The notes beneath the pieces were generated by a model. It made no database searches and was not told where the DNA came from. It was given only the letters and a program-made list of their open reading frames with translations. From Conus ventricosus (taxonomy: Eukaryota > Mollusca > Gastropoda > Neogastropoda > Conidae): 64,000 bases of DNA. Location: positions 131,435,333 through 131,499,332 of the forward strand of contig CM031595.1 in assembly GCA_018398815.1 (NCBI GenBank), written 5' to 3'. Below, in pieces: positions 26,801 through 34,640 of the stretch. The position numbers and the translations under genes were made by a program. How positions within the stretch are numbered: the stretch's first letter is position 1; every line of letters begins with the position of its first letter.

Positions 26801-29800
26801 ACAGGCACATAATTTACCACCCTATTCGGAGAGAGTAGAAAAGTTTATAAATGCTGTTTAAGAAAGGCAACTAAGAAAAAAAATAAGTGTACCCCCAGAC
26901 CCATACCCGTCTTTTGCAGACCTGGAGAAGGCGAAGAGCAGCGGAGAGCTGCTGGTGAGGATGATGGACCAACAGCCAGCCCTGGACCAGTATTTCCTGC
27001 TGCATGTCGGCGGGGAGACCGGCCAGCTGGTGTCAGAAGGACCCAAGGATCTTCGCCCATTCTATCGTTTGTTGACAAATGAACCACAGGTATGGTACTG
27101 TCGATACAAATTTGTCTGTCCACCACCACCCCACTTTACATGTATACATCCATACCCATGCAATGAATAGAAACCAAATCCAGGGCTGCATCATCACCAC
27201 TTTTCACCTCTTCCAAAGGGATTGTTGGCAAGATTACCTAAAAAAAAAAAGATTAGGAATAGAGTTGTTTAGAACTTACCGCCAATGACATTGACAAACA
27301 AAGCACAAGACAAGACACGATGCATTTCAACCACTTGGGTCTTCTTCAGGCGAAAAAATAAATCACATTTAACATGTGGGACAGTACAAACAACGAAAAA
27401 CGAAAAAAGAATGAAAATGACTTATCCGTTCTTGGCCATGTGTTTGGTGGGCGGAAATGACATGTGGCCAGGGGGATTATGGGAGAGGAAACGGAGGGGG
27501 GGGGGGGGGGGGGGGGTTGCGTCAGGGGAGGTGTGTGTGTGTGATATGATAGGGTTGTGTGTCCAGTTTATTGGGATGGTGTGATATCTTTGTGATGGTT
27601 GTGGTAATGGTGGATTGATAATAATGGTAAGGGGAAAAAAAAAAAAAAAAAAAGGGGTGGGGGGGGATTTAAGGGGAAGGATAATACAAAACTAAGATTA
27701 AATAGATAGAGGGTTGCTGTAACTACTGTATGAAGTGAGTGAAGGGGATGTGGTGGTGGTGTATGTAAGTGTGTGTGTATGTGTGTGTGTTGGTAGGGGA
27801 TTTTGCCAACTGGTGTGGAAGAGGTGAGTATGTGTGTTTGGTTATTGTTGGATATTGATGCCTTGGGGGTGTAGTGTGCCCAGTTTGGCAATGAGATGGG
27901 ATTCTTGAGTTGTGCGTTCAAAGCTGTCACTCTGTGACTGCCAGAGTGCCATGACTTTGACATGGTCGATGTTGTGTTGGGTGTGGTTGAAGTGTAGGGC
28001 GACGGGTTTGGGTCGGTGGTGGCGGATATCGGCCAGGTGTTCAGAGATGCGTGTTTCGAGTGTGCGTGACGTTTCCCCTATGTAGATCTTGCCACACAGC
28101 TGGCAGTGGATGGCATATATAATGTTGCGGCTCTGACATGAGAATGTGCGTTTTACTGTGAAGGAGTCTTTGGGGCCCTGTAGGATGGTGTCTGGTTTGG
28201 TGAGGGGGCAGATTTTGCAGTTGGGTTTGGAGCAGGGGTGAGTACCTGGTGGTGTAGCTGTGGTTCTGTTCAAAAAAAATTTGGTGCAAAGATGGAATGT
28301 GATTCAAGAACAAACCATGTCAAATCAGTTATTACACTGTTTTTTCAGTACATACGAACACTTAAAAAAAAAAAAAAACTTATGAACCGTTGATTACGAG
28401 TGAACCGTTGATTACGAGCATTACTGATTATAAAGTAAATGTTTTATGAAATATTGTAATTTTCCAATCAATGTTGACATGTTATGTATTCCATATTCTG
28501 TTAAGTACTTGGAAAGCAACTTTAAATCTGTATGTACATTTTTCACCCCCATTTGTGACAAGAGTTCATTTTTACTGAGACTGATCAAGGGTATATACTG
28601 GATTCCATTGACATTGGTAGTGATCTGCACTCTACAAAGTGCCCTTCTGGTTGGTTTTATTTTCGAGCCGCTTTTGTGTCAGTAGAACAAGAAAGTGATT
28701 GTCCACACCATCCAAAGTATGGAACACGTGTTTCAATTCAGAGCAGACACTTTGTTCATCCCATCCATTTAGCTAGCCACTTCGTTAATCCCATTTATAT
28801 TTGATTGGCTAGTATTCCAGTTTTCTTTAGCTTCAGCACATGACTGCAGTCGCTTAACCGTCCGCTTGATTCTCACGTATCTTCAGAGTATACTGTAACA
28901 TTCATAATCCGAATGATCATCTGGGGTGGGAGCCCCACAAGAGGCCCTTGATGGGCTTGGCTGTAATGGAGTGGATCCGTATCTAGGAGAGAGGGCGACT
29001 GTTAAGCAGGTAGATTAGGGATAGCAAATACCCAAACCTGTTCATGTTGAACAAAAAAAAATGTAAAAGGGATTGAAGGCAGACAGAGGAAGGAAGATTA
29101 AGCGAATCAAAAGGAAAAAGGGGGGAAATGCAGATGATGGTGTTGAGGAGGAAGAATTAAAACGAGAGTGAAGACGGAGAATTGAAACGAGAGTGAAGAC
29201 AGAGAATTGAAACGAGAGTGAAGACGGAGAATTAAAACGAGAGTGAAGACGGAGAATTAAAACGAGAGTGAAGACAGAATTGAAACGAGAATGAAGACTG
29301 AAGTACTGTGCTGCCAAATGAAGGAATAAACTGGGTGCCAAGACTACAGAATGGAGCTAAGGCAGAAGGGGAGACAATATTGGTTAACATGATGGTGAAA
29401 TGAAATACTATTATCACCAATAATTGTAGTATAATCATGAAATAGTAATATTAATAGGAGAGGAGGTATGCTAGGAGTCGGAGGATATTTACAATATGGT
29501 TTTAGTAAAAATGATAGAGGAGAGGAAAAAGGATATAGATGACAGGGAAAGAGCATTATGTAATCGAATTATGCCCTTGGATAATAATGACAACAATGAG
29601 AATAATATTAGAAAATGGGATAGTATTATACATTAATGCGCAGGAATTCAGAAAATGAAACGATTATGACTATAGTAATTATGATAGTAGTAGTAATGAT
29701 GATATTGATATAGGGGGAAGCGCACACATACACAAGAGATAGTGTATGTGTTTAAAGAGGGAGAACATAGATATAACGGAGTAAGAAAAGGGAGCAATAA

Positions 29801-30266
29801 GCGAGTGAAGAAGAGATTGAAAAAGAAAAATGGAGAGCGAAGGGAGAAGGGAAGATCACTGTAACATGTAGTTAAAATGTGTGTTCATGTTTTACAGGAG
29901 CTGTTCTTCCAATTGGGCTTTCCTGTGTATTTTCTTCATCAGCTGCATATGCTCACCAAGCAGGAGAAGTATCTCCACACTGCTGAGAAGATCCTGGACT
30001 TCGTTCTAACCTGCAGTGAAGGATTCTATTCCTCCTTCCTCAGCCACAAGGTGGCCTTTGGAGCAGCGGTGGTGGCCTCGTCAACAGGAAAGCAGAAGTA
30101 TCGGGAGATGAGTGCAAGAGTGGCGAAGTACCTCCTGTCGCTGCAGACCAATGAGGGGGATATGCTGCGAGAACTGGGTCCACGAGGCAGTCTGGACCAG
30201 ACTGCAGAGATTGGTGTGTGGTTCCGTGAGCTGGCTAATGCCTTAGTGGACAAGGACACCCTGTGA
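6525..30266 (+). CDS. Gene copy 1: uncharacterised alpha/alpha-toroid-like protein, five exons
   Basis: The span of a spliced gene with exons 6525-6695, 17271-17431, 24722-24918, 26920-27089 and 29898-30266. Joined phases are 0, 2, 1, 0, giving about 355 residues ending in TGA. I do not recognise a named family. What is visible is an all-helical protein with repeated helix pairs and aromatic/Gly motifs: YKLPQLLLLTG, AYMNAWIAMAAHRLGRF, YNPVVGGFATSGRYD, DGMVMWSGG, GFPVYFLHQL, EKILDFVLTC, FLSHKVAFGAA, DQTAEIGVWF. This pattern fits the six-hairpin / alpha-alpha-toroid superfold used by glycoside-processing enzymes and terpenoid-cyclase-like proteins, but I see no proven catalytic set. No signal peptide or membrane segment is seen. 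The start is the first Met after the acceptor; the frame stays open upstream to the acceptor (GEGLK), so a 5' coding exon is possible. Confidence 0.85.
6888..7014 (+). repeat. CA and CT microsatellites
   Basis: Imperfect CACA runs with CG interruptions pass into about 24 CT/TC units at 6967-7014. Confidence 0.95.
7660..7832 (+). repeat. Imperfect CA/GCATGCA-rich microsatellite
   Basis: ACAC-rich tract with repeated CATGCA-type words. It opens spurious His/Thr/Cys-rich frames on both strands; none is a gene. Confidence 0.85.
8885..8942 (+). other. Possible tRNA-derived SINE head
   Basis: TAGCTTAGCTGG matches the RNA polymerase III box A pattern. GTTTTGATCC about 35 bases later is one or two changes from a box B. 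No cloverleaf acceptor stem is evident, so at most this is a degenerate SINE head. Confidence 0.3.
10133..10137 (+). repeat. Target-site duplication GATGT, left
   Basis: Five bases directly outside the LTR at 10138. The same GATGT follows the other LTR at 17025-17029. Confidence 0.9.
10138..11752 (-). repeat. 3' LTR of the Gypsy-type element
   Basis: 1615 bp, left-hand copy. On the element strand it starts TGTCATGAGTC and ends ACCCGTCACA, with the usual TG...CA ends. An AATAAA (minus strand) lies near 10334-10340 and could serve polyadenylation. It differs from the 5' LTR by scattered single-base indels and substitutions. Confidence 0.92.
11753..11762 (-). other. Likely polypurine tract
   Basis: On the element strand GGTACGGGGG directly abuts the 3' LTR. 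It is short and purine-rich, in the place where plus-strand synthesis is primed. Confidence 0.5.
11763..13470 (-). other. Interior of LTR element lacking recognisable pol
   Basis: Where reverse transcriptase and integrase would be expected after the protease there is 1.7 kb without any YxDD, RNase H or integrase zinc motif on either strand. It contains the 38-40-bp repeat at 12112-12290, short unrelated open frames, and a minus-strand GGGATTCGAACC box-B-like word near 12990-13005. The segment may be replaced sequence or a 3' untranslated region. Confidence 0.6.
12112..12295 (+). repeat. Five-unit 38-40-bp tandem repeat in LTR element
   Basis: AAATTCAGG(T/C)GTGTGGCC-type words begin at about 12112, 12150, 12190, 12230 and 12270, separated by diverged AACATCAAAATC-like spacers. 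Confidence 0.85.
13480..13735 (-). pseudogene. Retroviral-type aspartic protease remnant
   Basis: The minus strand reads KPVTCLLDTGLTLAAM near 13735-13675; LLDTG is the catalytic D-T-G loop of aspartic proteases. About 30 residues later another frame reads RINRLPLARVKVESEF and NLPYPALLGG, fitting the flap-to-C-terminal part of Gypsy proteases. The pieces lie in different frames, so it is broken. The protease would process gag-pol in virus-like particles. Confidence 0.65.
13709..15074 (-). pseudogene. Gag polyprotein with SCAN-like domain and CCHC knuckle, frameshifted
   Basis: Reading leftwards from ATG at 15074 (MSTEEGAETMGPLKKMDL), then a long Lys/Arg/Glu-rich region of ENGKKRREK repeats (14967-14608), then MPRFDDNPDHLEDFISQFER, then a helical block with RYRKLFRE, FLYRLRALFDKW, FESLREEIVKEQIL and LEELVKVADRYESA, then a zinc knuckle CFKCGREGHIAKEC near 13811-13855. 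The helical block has the spacing of a SCAN domain. At least four one-base frame changes split it, near 15010, 14595, 14380 and 14085. Gag would form the particle shell and bind RNA through the knuckle. Confidence 0.8.
15385..15402 (-). promoter_or_regulatory. Primer binding site, tRNA-Pro type
   Basis: On the element strand TGGGGGCTCGTCCGGGAT lies three bases inside the 5' LTR. It equals the 18-base proline-tRNA primer binding site known from gammaretroviruses such as MLV, and it fixes the element's orientation as minus. Confidence 0.85.
15406..17024 (-). repeat. 5' LTR of the Gypsy-type element
   Basis: 1619 bp, right-hand copy, collinear with the left LTR from TGTGACGGGT to CTCATGACA. It should carry the element promoter. 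No TATA box was assigned with confidence. Confidence 0.92.
17025..17029 (+). repeat. Target-site duplication GATGT, right
   Basis: Directly follows the LTR end at 17024 and equals the bases before 10138. Confidence 0.9.
17271..17431 (+). CDS. Gene copy 1, exon 2
   Basis: 161 bp beginning VLNDIKARFMQENGDF and ending AYMNAWIAMAAHRLG plus two bases (AG) of an Arg codon finished by exon 3. Acceptor AATTGTTCAG, donor CAG/GTACGA. The MNAW-MAAHRLGR helix motif is conserved in copy 2. Length and phase equal copy 2 exon 2. Confidence 0.9.
17794..17819 (+). repeat. TG microsatellite
   Basis: About 12 TG units followed by a G run. Confidence 0.9.
18600..18885 (-). mobile_element. tRNA-derived SINE-like repeat
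   Basis: On the minus strand from 18880, TAGCCCAGCTGGTAGAGCG is a textbook box A and D-arm. A perfect GGGGG/CCCCC T-arm around TTTTGAAT follows at 18830-18812, giving a tRNA-like head of about 75 bases with poor acceptor pairing. The body then reads CGAGACTATAAACTGGGG and CGTAAAATCCC words that resemble SINE bodies I recall from marine snails; that recollection is unverified. A poor anticodon stem argues against a working tRNA gene. Confidence 0.55.
19188..19411 (+). repeat. 112-bp tandem duplication
   Basis: ATTAGCCGTCAGACAAAATT begins a block that repeats at 19300 with a few differences (for example GTCAGGC and a small indel). Confidence 0.9.
19569..19600 (+). repeat. CA microsatellite
   Basis: About 15 perfect CA units. 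Confidence 0.95.
20797..20860 (+). repeat. GA microsatellite
   Basis: About 30 GA units. A shorter GA-rich stretch lies at 20155-20195. Confidence 0.95.
24722..24918 (+). CDS. Gene copy 1, exon 3
   Basis: 197 bp. The first base completes the Arg codon, then FDISYPAWEFIQQFYNP, VVGGFATSGRYD, DGMVMWSGGSKYDVGFF and ending MALLFG plus one base. Acceptor ATTTCCAG, donor G/GTAATT. The Gly/aromatic segment is the most conserved part between the two copies and is a candidate for the toroid's central pocket. Length equals copy 2 exon 3. Confidence 0.9.
24919..26919 (+). other. Intron 3 of gene copy 1 (2.0 kb)
   Basis: GTAATT to TTTTGCAG. No repeat array, mobile element or gene recognised. Confidence 0.75.
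26920..27089 (+). CDS. Gene copy 1, exon 4
   Basis: 170 bp. The first two bases complete an Asp codon, followed by LEKAKSSGELLVRMMDQQ, DQYFLLHVGGETGQLVSEG and FYRLLTNEPQ. Acceptor TTTTGCAG, donor CAG/GTATGG. Its first ~90 bases differ from copy 2 at only about four positions, while the rest is much more diverged. Confidence 0.9.
27290..28275 (-). mobile_element. Penelope-like element, 3' fragment
   Basis: The C-terminal GIY-YIG endonuclease end of a Penelope-like retroelement on the minus strand, with its downstream non-coding part containing poly-G, TG-rich and A-run sequence. The reverse transcriptase is absent, so the copy is 5'-truncated at about 28275. Both borders are estimates because no target-site duplication was found. 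A hammerhead-like core lies near its distal end (27314-27349). Confidence 0.6.
27842..28273 (-). pseudogene. Penelope-like GIY-YIG endonuclease domain (partial ORF)
   Basis: 143 residues, open from 28273 to a stop at 27842. A zinc-finger-like CSKPNCKICPL segment (residues about 14-24) precedes FSCQSRNIIYAIHCQLCG and then KIYIGETSRTLETRISEHL (about 62-80), which holds the Y-I-G and the catalytic Arg/His region of GIY-YIG nucleases. Cys pairs before GIY-YIG are known in Penelope-like proteins. The domain nicks DNA at insertion. Only this C-terminal module remains; the reverse transcriptase upstream is missing, so I class it as a fragment although the frame is open. Confidence 0.8.
29159..29290 (+). 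repeat. Short tandem repeat, 22-24 bp unit
   Basis: AACGAGAGTGAAGACGGAGA-type units repeated about six times with small changes. Confidence 0.9.
29898..30266 (+). CDS. Gene copy 1, exon 5 (terminal)
   Basis: 122 codons and TGA 30264-30266. Begins ELFFQLGFPVYFLHQL, then EKYLHTAEKILDFVLTC, GFYSSFLSHKVAFGAA, TGKQKYREMSARVAKYLL, SLQTNEGDML and DQTAEIGVWFRELANAL. It gives at least four helices with the W/F-G-A-A...ATGK...Y hairpin pattern typical of six-hairpin folds. Acceptor TTTTACAG. Copy 2 exon 5 is two codons shorter at the end. Confidence 0.9.
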   Translation, partial: ELFFQLGFPVYFLHQLHMLTKQEKYLHTAEKILDFVLTCSEGFYSSFLSHKVAFGAAVVASSTGKQKYREMSARVAKYLLSLQTNEGDMLRELGPRGSLDQTAEIGVWFRELANALVDKDTL

Positions 30267-32690
30267 CATGTCTTCGCCAACATGTGTGCATCTGCAAACA
30301 TCCAAGTTTATATGTATGGCTTGTTTGCTGGCTTGTATGGTATACATGGCACTGGCAGCTTTCTTGTGTCCATTTAGCCTTTCAGCTTGTATTTCTGTTT
30401 TTGGCCGGTGATGCAGCAGTTTTAATGCTGCAATGATTTTTCCTGTTTTTTTGTATATTATTCCCAGGACTCTATAGTTGTCCCCAGTGTTTATTCAGGA
30501 GTTTCTATTATTCCTCAATTATGTCCTCAATTTTGTGAAAGTATTGCATTCTTGTTTTTATATATGACAGTATTTGGCAGTTTGATAATATAAATTCACA
30601 AGCAATAATGGGCAAGTGACTTTCTTTCTTGACAATGGATGTGTAATGAGAACTACCAAGGAGGAAATACTAGTTAGAGCACCAGTAGTTTTGTAAGTGG
30701 AACTGGGAGAGGTACATGTATAAAAATGTTAGATGTAATTAATATTCTGGACCGGATGTAATAATCTGGCTTGCAGATGAATGTCAGGTCGAGCAGATAT
30801 TCATTTTCCAGTTACATTTATAGCAAGTTGGGGTAGAAGGAACACTGAAATCATGCTTTAGGAGTATATAAAAATATTCTGACCTAAGAACAGTGCATTG
30901 CCAGACAGTTCTGAATGTAATTTTTTTTTAAATATCCACTGGTAGGTAAACCAACTGGCAAAATTTATTCATTTCCTACAATAACTCTGGGGGTGTGGAC
31001 AAGTACCTGGTTGTCTGAACGGTGCCTGCACCGTTCCCTGGATGATGGTTGCCAAGTTCACTTGATCTTGTCACCATCTCCATATTTCAGCTTTTTCTCA
31101 TTGTGGTGAAGAGTGCTACATCCATCAGTGGTGTTGGCCGCTTTTTCTTCAGTTCGCTTGTATATATCTGAATGGAATGACTAATCAGAGCGGAAAAATG
31201 CATAGATAAGAGCAAGTGCTGACTGCCATTGAAATCAGTCTTGATGCAGCAATTTATCACAGTGAGATGAAACGCATCTTACTGAAAAAAGGTGGTTAAA
31301 GATAAATGAATTCGGGCTCAACATGGCGACTGAAACACCCATCTTGGAAGTGGTTTTTGTCATTCATAGCAGAGGTGCTTGCTTGAATGCGCCCATTGCG
31401 TTTTCCTTTGGGCATCGACTAGTCTTGATCAAAGGCCATGACCCTCATAAGACGCCTTCATACTAAAGCTATTGAAATAAAAACCAAATATACGCAATTC
31501 AATTATTTTGCATGCTCTATCAGCTTTGATGTGCACTGGCAATCTTTAATGTTACACCAGCCACAAGGAAAGACATGAACAACTGTCCATACACATGGGT
31601 TTTGTCTTGTCAACCGTTGTTTTTTTTTTTTACAGTATATTGTAGGTGATAACCATTTTGAGTGCTTGTTCAGCGATAGCCATTCATACATTGTCCATTT
31701 ATGAAAAATAGTTGACACCTGTTCTTGGTTGGGAAATCTGAACCTTTAGTTTTGCTGCTCCTCCACCAGATTCGGCTAGAACTCTTTTCAGTGCTTCTGC
31801 CATCTTTGATCTGGTGCTCTATCTGAAATCACAAACTGTTTCATGATATATAAGCTGATGAACCTGCACATCTGCTTGCTCCATTGACAGGGACTTTGGC
31901 TTGGAAACCCGATTCTCTCAAGCTGCTAGCTAGACTGGCCAAGTTCTCGGTCACAGATGTGAGCTAGCTTCATATCTGCTTTCGTACTGCACAGCGAGTT
32001 CCACCAGAATCACTTGTTTTGCTAAACCTGAGCGGAGTGCAATACATGGTCTCATGCTACTCTTCCTTATGATCCCTGAATAGTTTTTCTGCTCTGGAGG
32101 GCCGTTGCGTGCACTCCTAGTCGTTCACTCCATCTTGATTTCGTTGCTGTTTCAGACCACGATCTGTCGCTTTCCTGCATGCCATGTAGACCCCTGGGAC
32201 CTCTGTGGTTTAGCGTTTCCTCTGGCAGATCTAACTGCTATCTTTTTGAGCACTTGGTTGTGTCTCTGTGTGTACTTTCCTGGGTTAGTGTTGCTTTTCA
32301 TAAACTCGGGACATGTTCTGCCCTTTATTTGTCCTGAGAGGGAGGAACATAAGATCAGATTTTCCTCATTTCACCAGGCGTGAATTCGATGGCAAGAAGT
32401 TGTATACAGATCTGATGATAAAGTTGATCCTGAGAGGTGCCATGTCATTCCAGCTCCGACTTCTTTGGAGTGTTTTCCCCGCAAAGTCCACTGTCCTTGT
32501 TGGTCTTGCTTGACTGCTGTCTCTGGATTCTCTTGGCATCCTCTTCTTTCTTCAGTTCCTTTATTATGTTTCTCTTTGCCATGTCTTTTGCTTTCAACCA
32601 CTGATCCCACCCCCTTGTCTGTTGGTTGTGTGTCTTGTTATTTCTCCAATCTTAAGGTTTTCCTTTGCCTTGTTCACTGTCACTTAAACT
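30267..32690 (+). other. 3' UTR and downstream flank of gene copy 1
   Basis: AT-rich sequence after the stop. The 3' UTR must begin here. An AATAAA near 31476 is one candidate polyadenylation signal, but no site is clearly favoured. No other gene recognised. Confidence 0.5.
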
Positions 32691-33345
32691 TTCTGCCAGC
32701 ACTGGATTGATCTATGGATGACTTATCTGCCAGTACTGGATTGATCTATGGATGACTGTTTTCTGCCAGTACTGGACTGACCTCTGGATGGCTCTGTTTT
32801 CTGCCAGTACTGGACTGACCTATGGCTGGCTCTGGTTTCTGCCAGCACTGGATGGCTCCGTTTTCTGCCAGCACTGGATTGATCTATGGATGACCGTTTT
32901 CTGCCAGTACTGGACTGACCTATGGATGGCTCTGTTTTCTGCCAGCACTGGATTGATCTATGGATGACCGTTTTCTGCCAGTACTGGACTGACCTATGGA
33001 TGGCTCTGTTTTCTGCCAGTACTGGACTGACCTATGGATGGCTCTGTTTTCTGCCAGCACTGGATTGATCTATGGATGACCGTTTTCTGCCAGTACTGGA
33101 CTGACCTATGGATGGCTCTGTTTTCTGCCAGTACTGGACTGACCTATGGATGGCTCTGTTTTCTGCCAGCACTGGATTGATCTATGGATGACCGTTTTCT
33201 GCCAGTACTGGACTGACCTATGGATGGCTCTGTTTTCTGCCAGTACTGGATTGATCTATGGATGACCGTTTTCTGCCAGTACTGGATTGATCAGTGGATG
33301 ACACTGTTTTCTGTCAATACTGGATTGATCTATGGGTGGTTTTCC
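32690..33345 (+). repeat. 36/38-bp minisatellite
   Basis: About 17 units of two alternating types: a 38-bp unit (GCCAGTACTGGACTGACC, ATGGATGGCTCTG) and a 36-bp unit (GCCAGCACTGGATTGATC, ATGGATGACCG). Starts at 33015, 33053 and 33089 confirm spacings of 38 and 36. Unit length is not a multiple of three, so the open frames across it are accidental. Confidence 0.95.
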
Positions 33346-34640
33346 TATTTCCCAGGAGTCCAAGAAATCAATACCAGAGAAAAGACTTCCCAAACAATAG
33401 AAATCCTCAAATCTGCATGTTTAGAGTAGTATCAAATGCATTGATTCAAAAAACACTACCTGCATGATTCAACTGATAAATGACTGATCAAGCAACACCT
33501 ATGGACAACACTGGATGATAACCCATTATGCCCCAAGCATGTTACAGTCATATACGTGCCAACTTACCCATTATGCCCCAAGCATGTTAGTCATATACGT
33601 GCCAACTTAATCATTTGCCACTAACAGTGGAGTGACATGTTGAACAAACACCTCTTGACCCATTGTCTGATAAAGCTAGCCCAAGGTCAGGTCTGAGATT
33701 GGGAGTGAGCCGATAGTGGTCTGACAATACTGTGCATGGTCACTTTCAGTGTGTATACTGTACTGGCAGTGTGCAAGCGATTGTTCAGGTATGCCTTTTT
33801 TTCCATTTCCTTTTTTTAAATGTTGTGTTGAGTCGGCAATCTATATTTATAGCCTAGCTCAAACACAGACTTTGCCACCACACTAACAAAAGGATAAAAA
33901 AAAGAAGTCACTTGTCATTTATGCATAAACAAGAGAAATATTTGTATGCAGTGCACAGTAATTCAGAAATGTAAATAACCAATATCCTATATTCAACATG
34001 CAATTATTACTTTAAATTCTGAAATCCTACATGTAGTATGGAGCTGTATGTAACATTAATTCAAACATTGCTAGCCTGTAGGGCAAATGCATTTATAAAT
34101 TCATGTTCTACAGTAAAAATTTGCAAAAGTCATGCATATAATAACATAATGCGCCACCTGGAAATGCAACTGCCGTAATTAGATTTTAAGAATTTTTGGT
34201 ACACAATAAGAGCAGACCAAGGGGCATAACGTAGCCAAGTCCCAATCACATTATCCTAAAAATAAACATGCTGTAATAAAAAAAATACTTGTACCATGAC
34301 TCGGCTCACAGTATATCTTGTGGGATAAGTAATCAGTTTTTATGTCTCCTGTAAAATTTGATTTTCGGACTTACAGCAGTTGGATTTCTGGGCGGCGATA
34401 TGTATGGTCTACATTTACACAGAACAACAGTTTAAATACCGATATCCTACGCACAGTGTAGAATTACTTATAGTATTAAAATTGATATGCTTTACATGCA
34501 CACAGCCTACACTTATCATACAAAATGTTGGAATCCTATGTAAAGTGTTCAATAATCAGAAAAATGGATGGATATTGTAATACATATGTATCACTATATT
34601 GTGTGTATTTGAAATTGGAAAAAGTTGATTTCTATGAGAA
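33346..34640 (+). other. Intergenic, no gene seen
   Basis: AT-rich single-copy sequence. Holds one 46-bp near-perfect duplication (CCCATTATGCCCCAAGCATG at about 33523 and 33568). Confidence 0.6.

Larger units (their letters stand above)
27090..29897 (+). other. Intron 4 of gene copy 1 (2.8 kb)
   Basis: GTATGG to TTTTACAG. It contains a Penelope-like element fragment on the minus strand (about 27290-28275), a poly-G run at 27496-27516, an A run at 27636-27653, and a short GAGAGTGAAGAC-type tandem repeat at 29159-29290. The rest is A-rich with nothing recognised. Confidence 0.8.
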
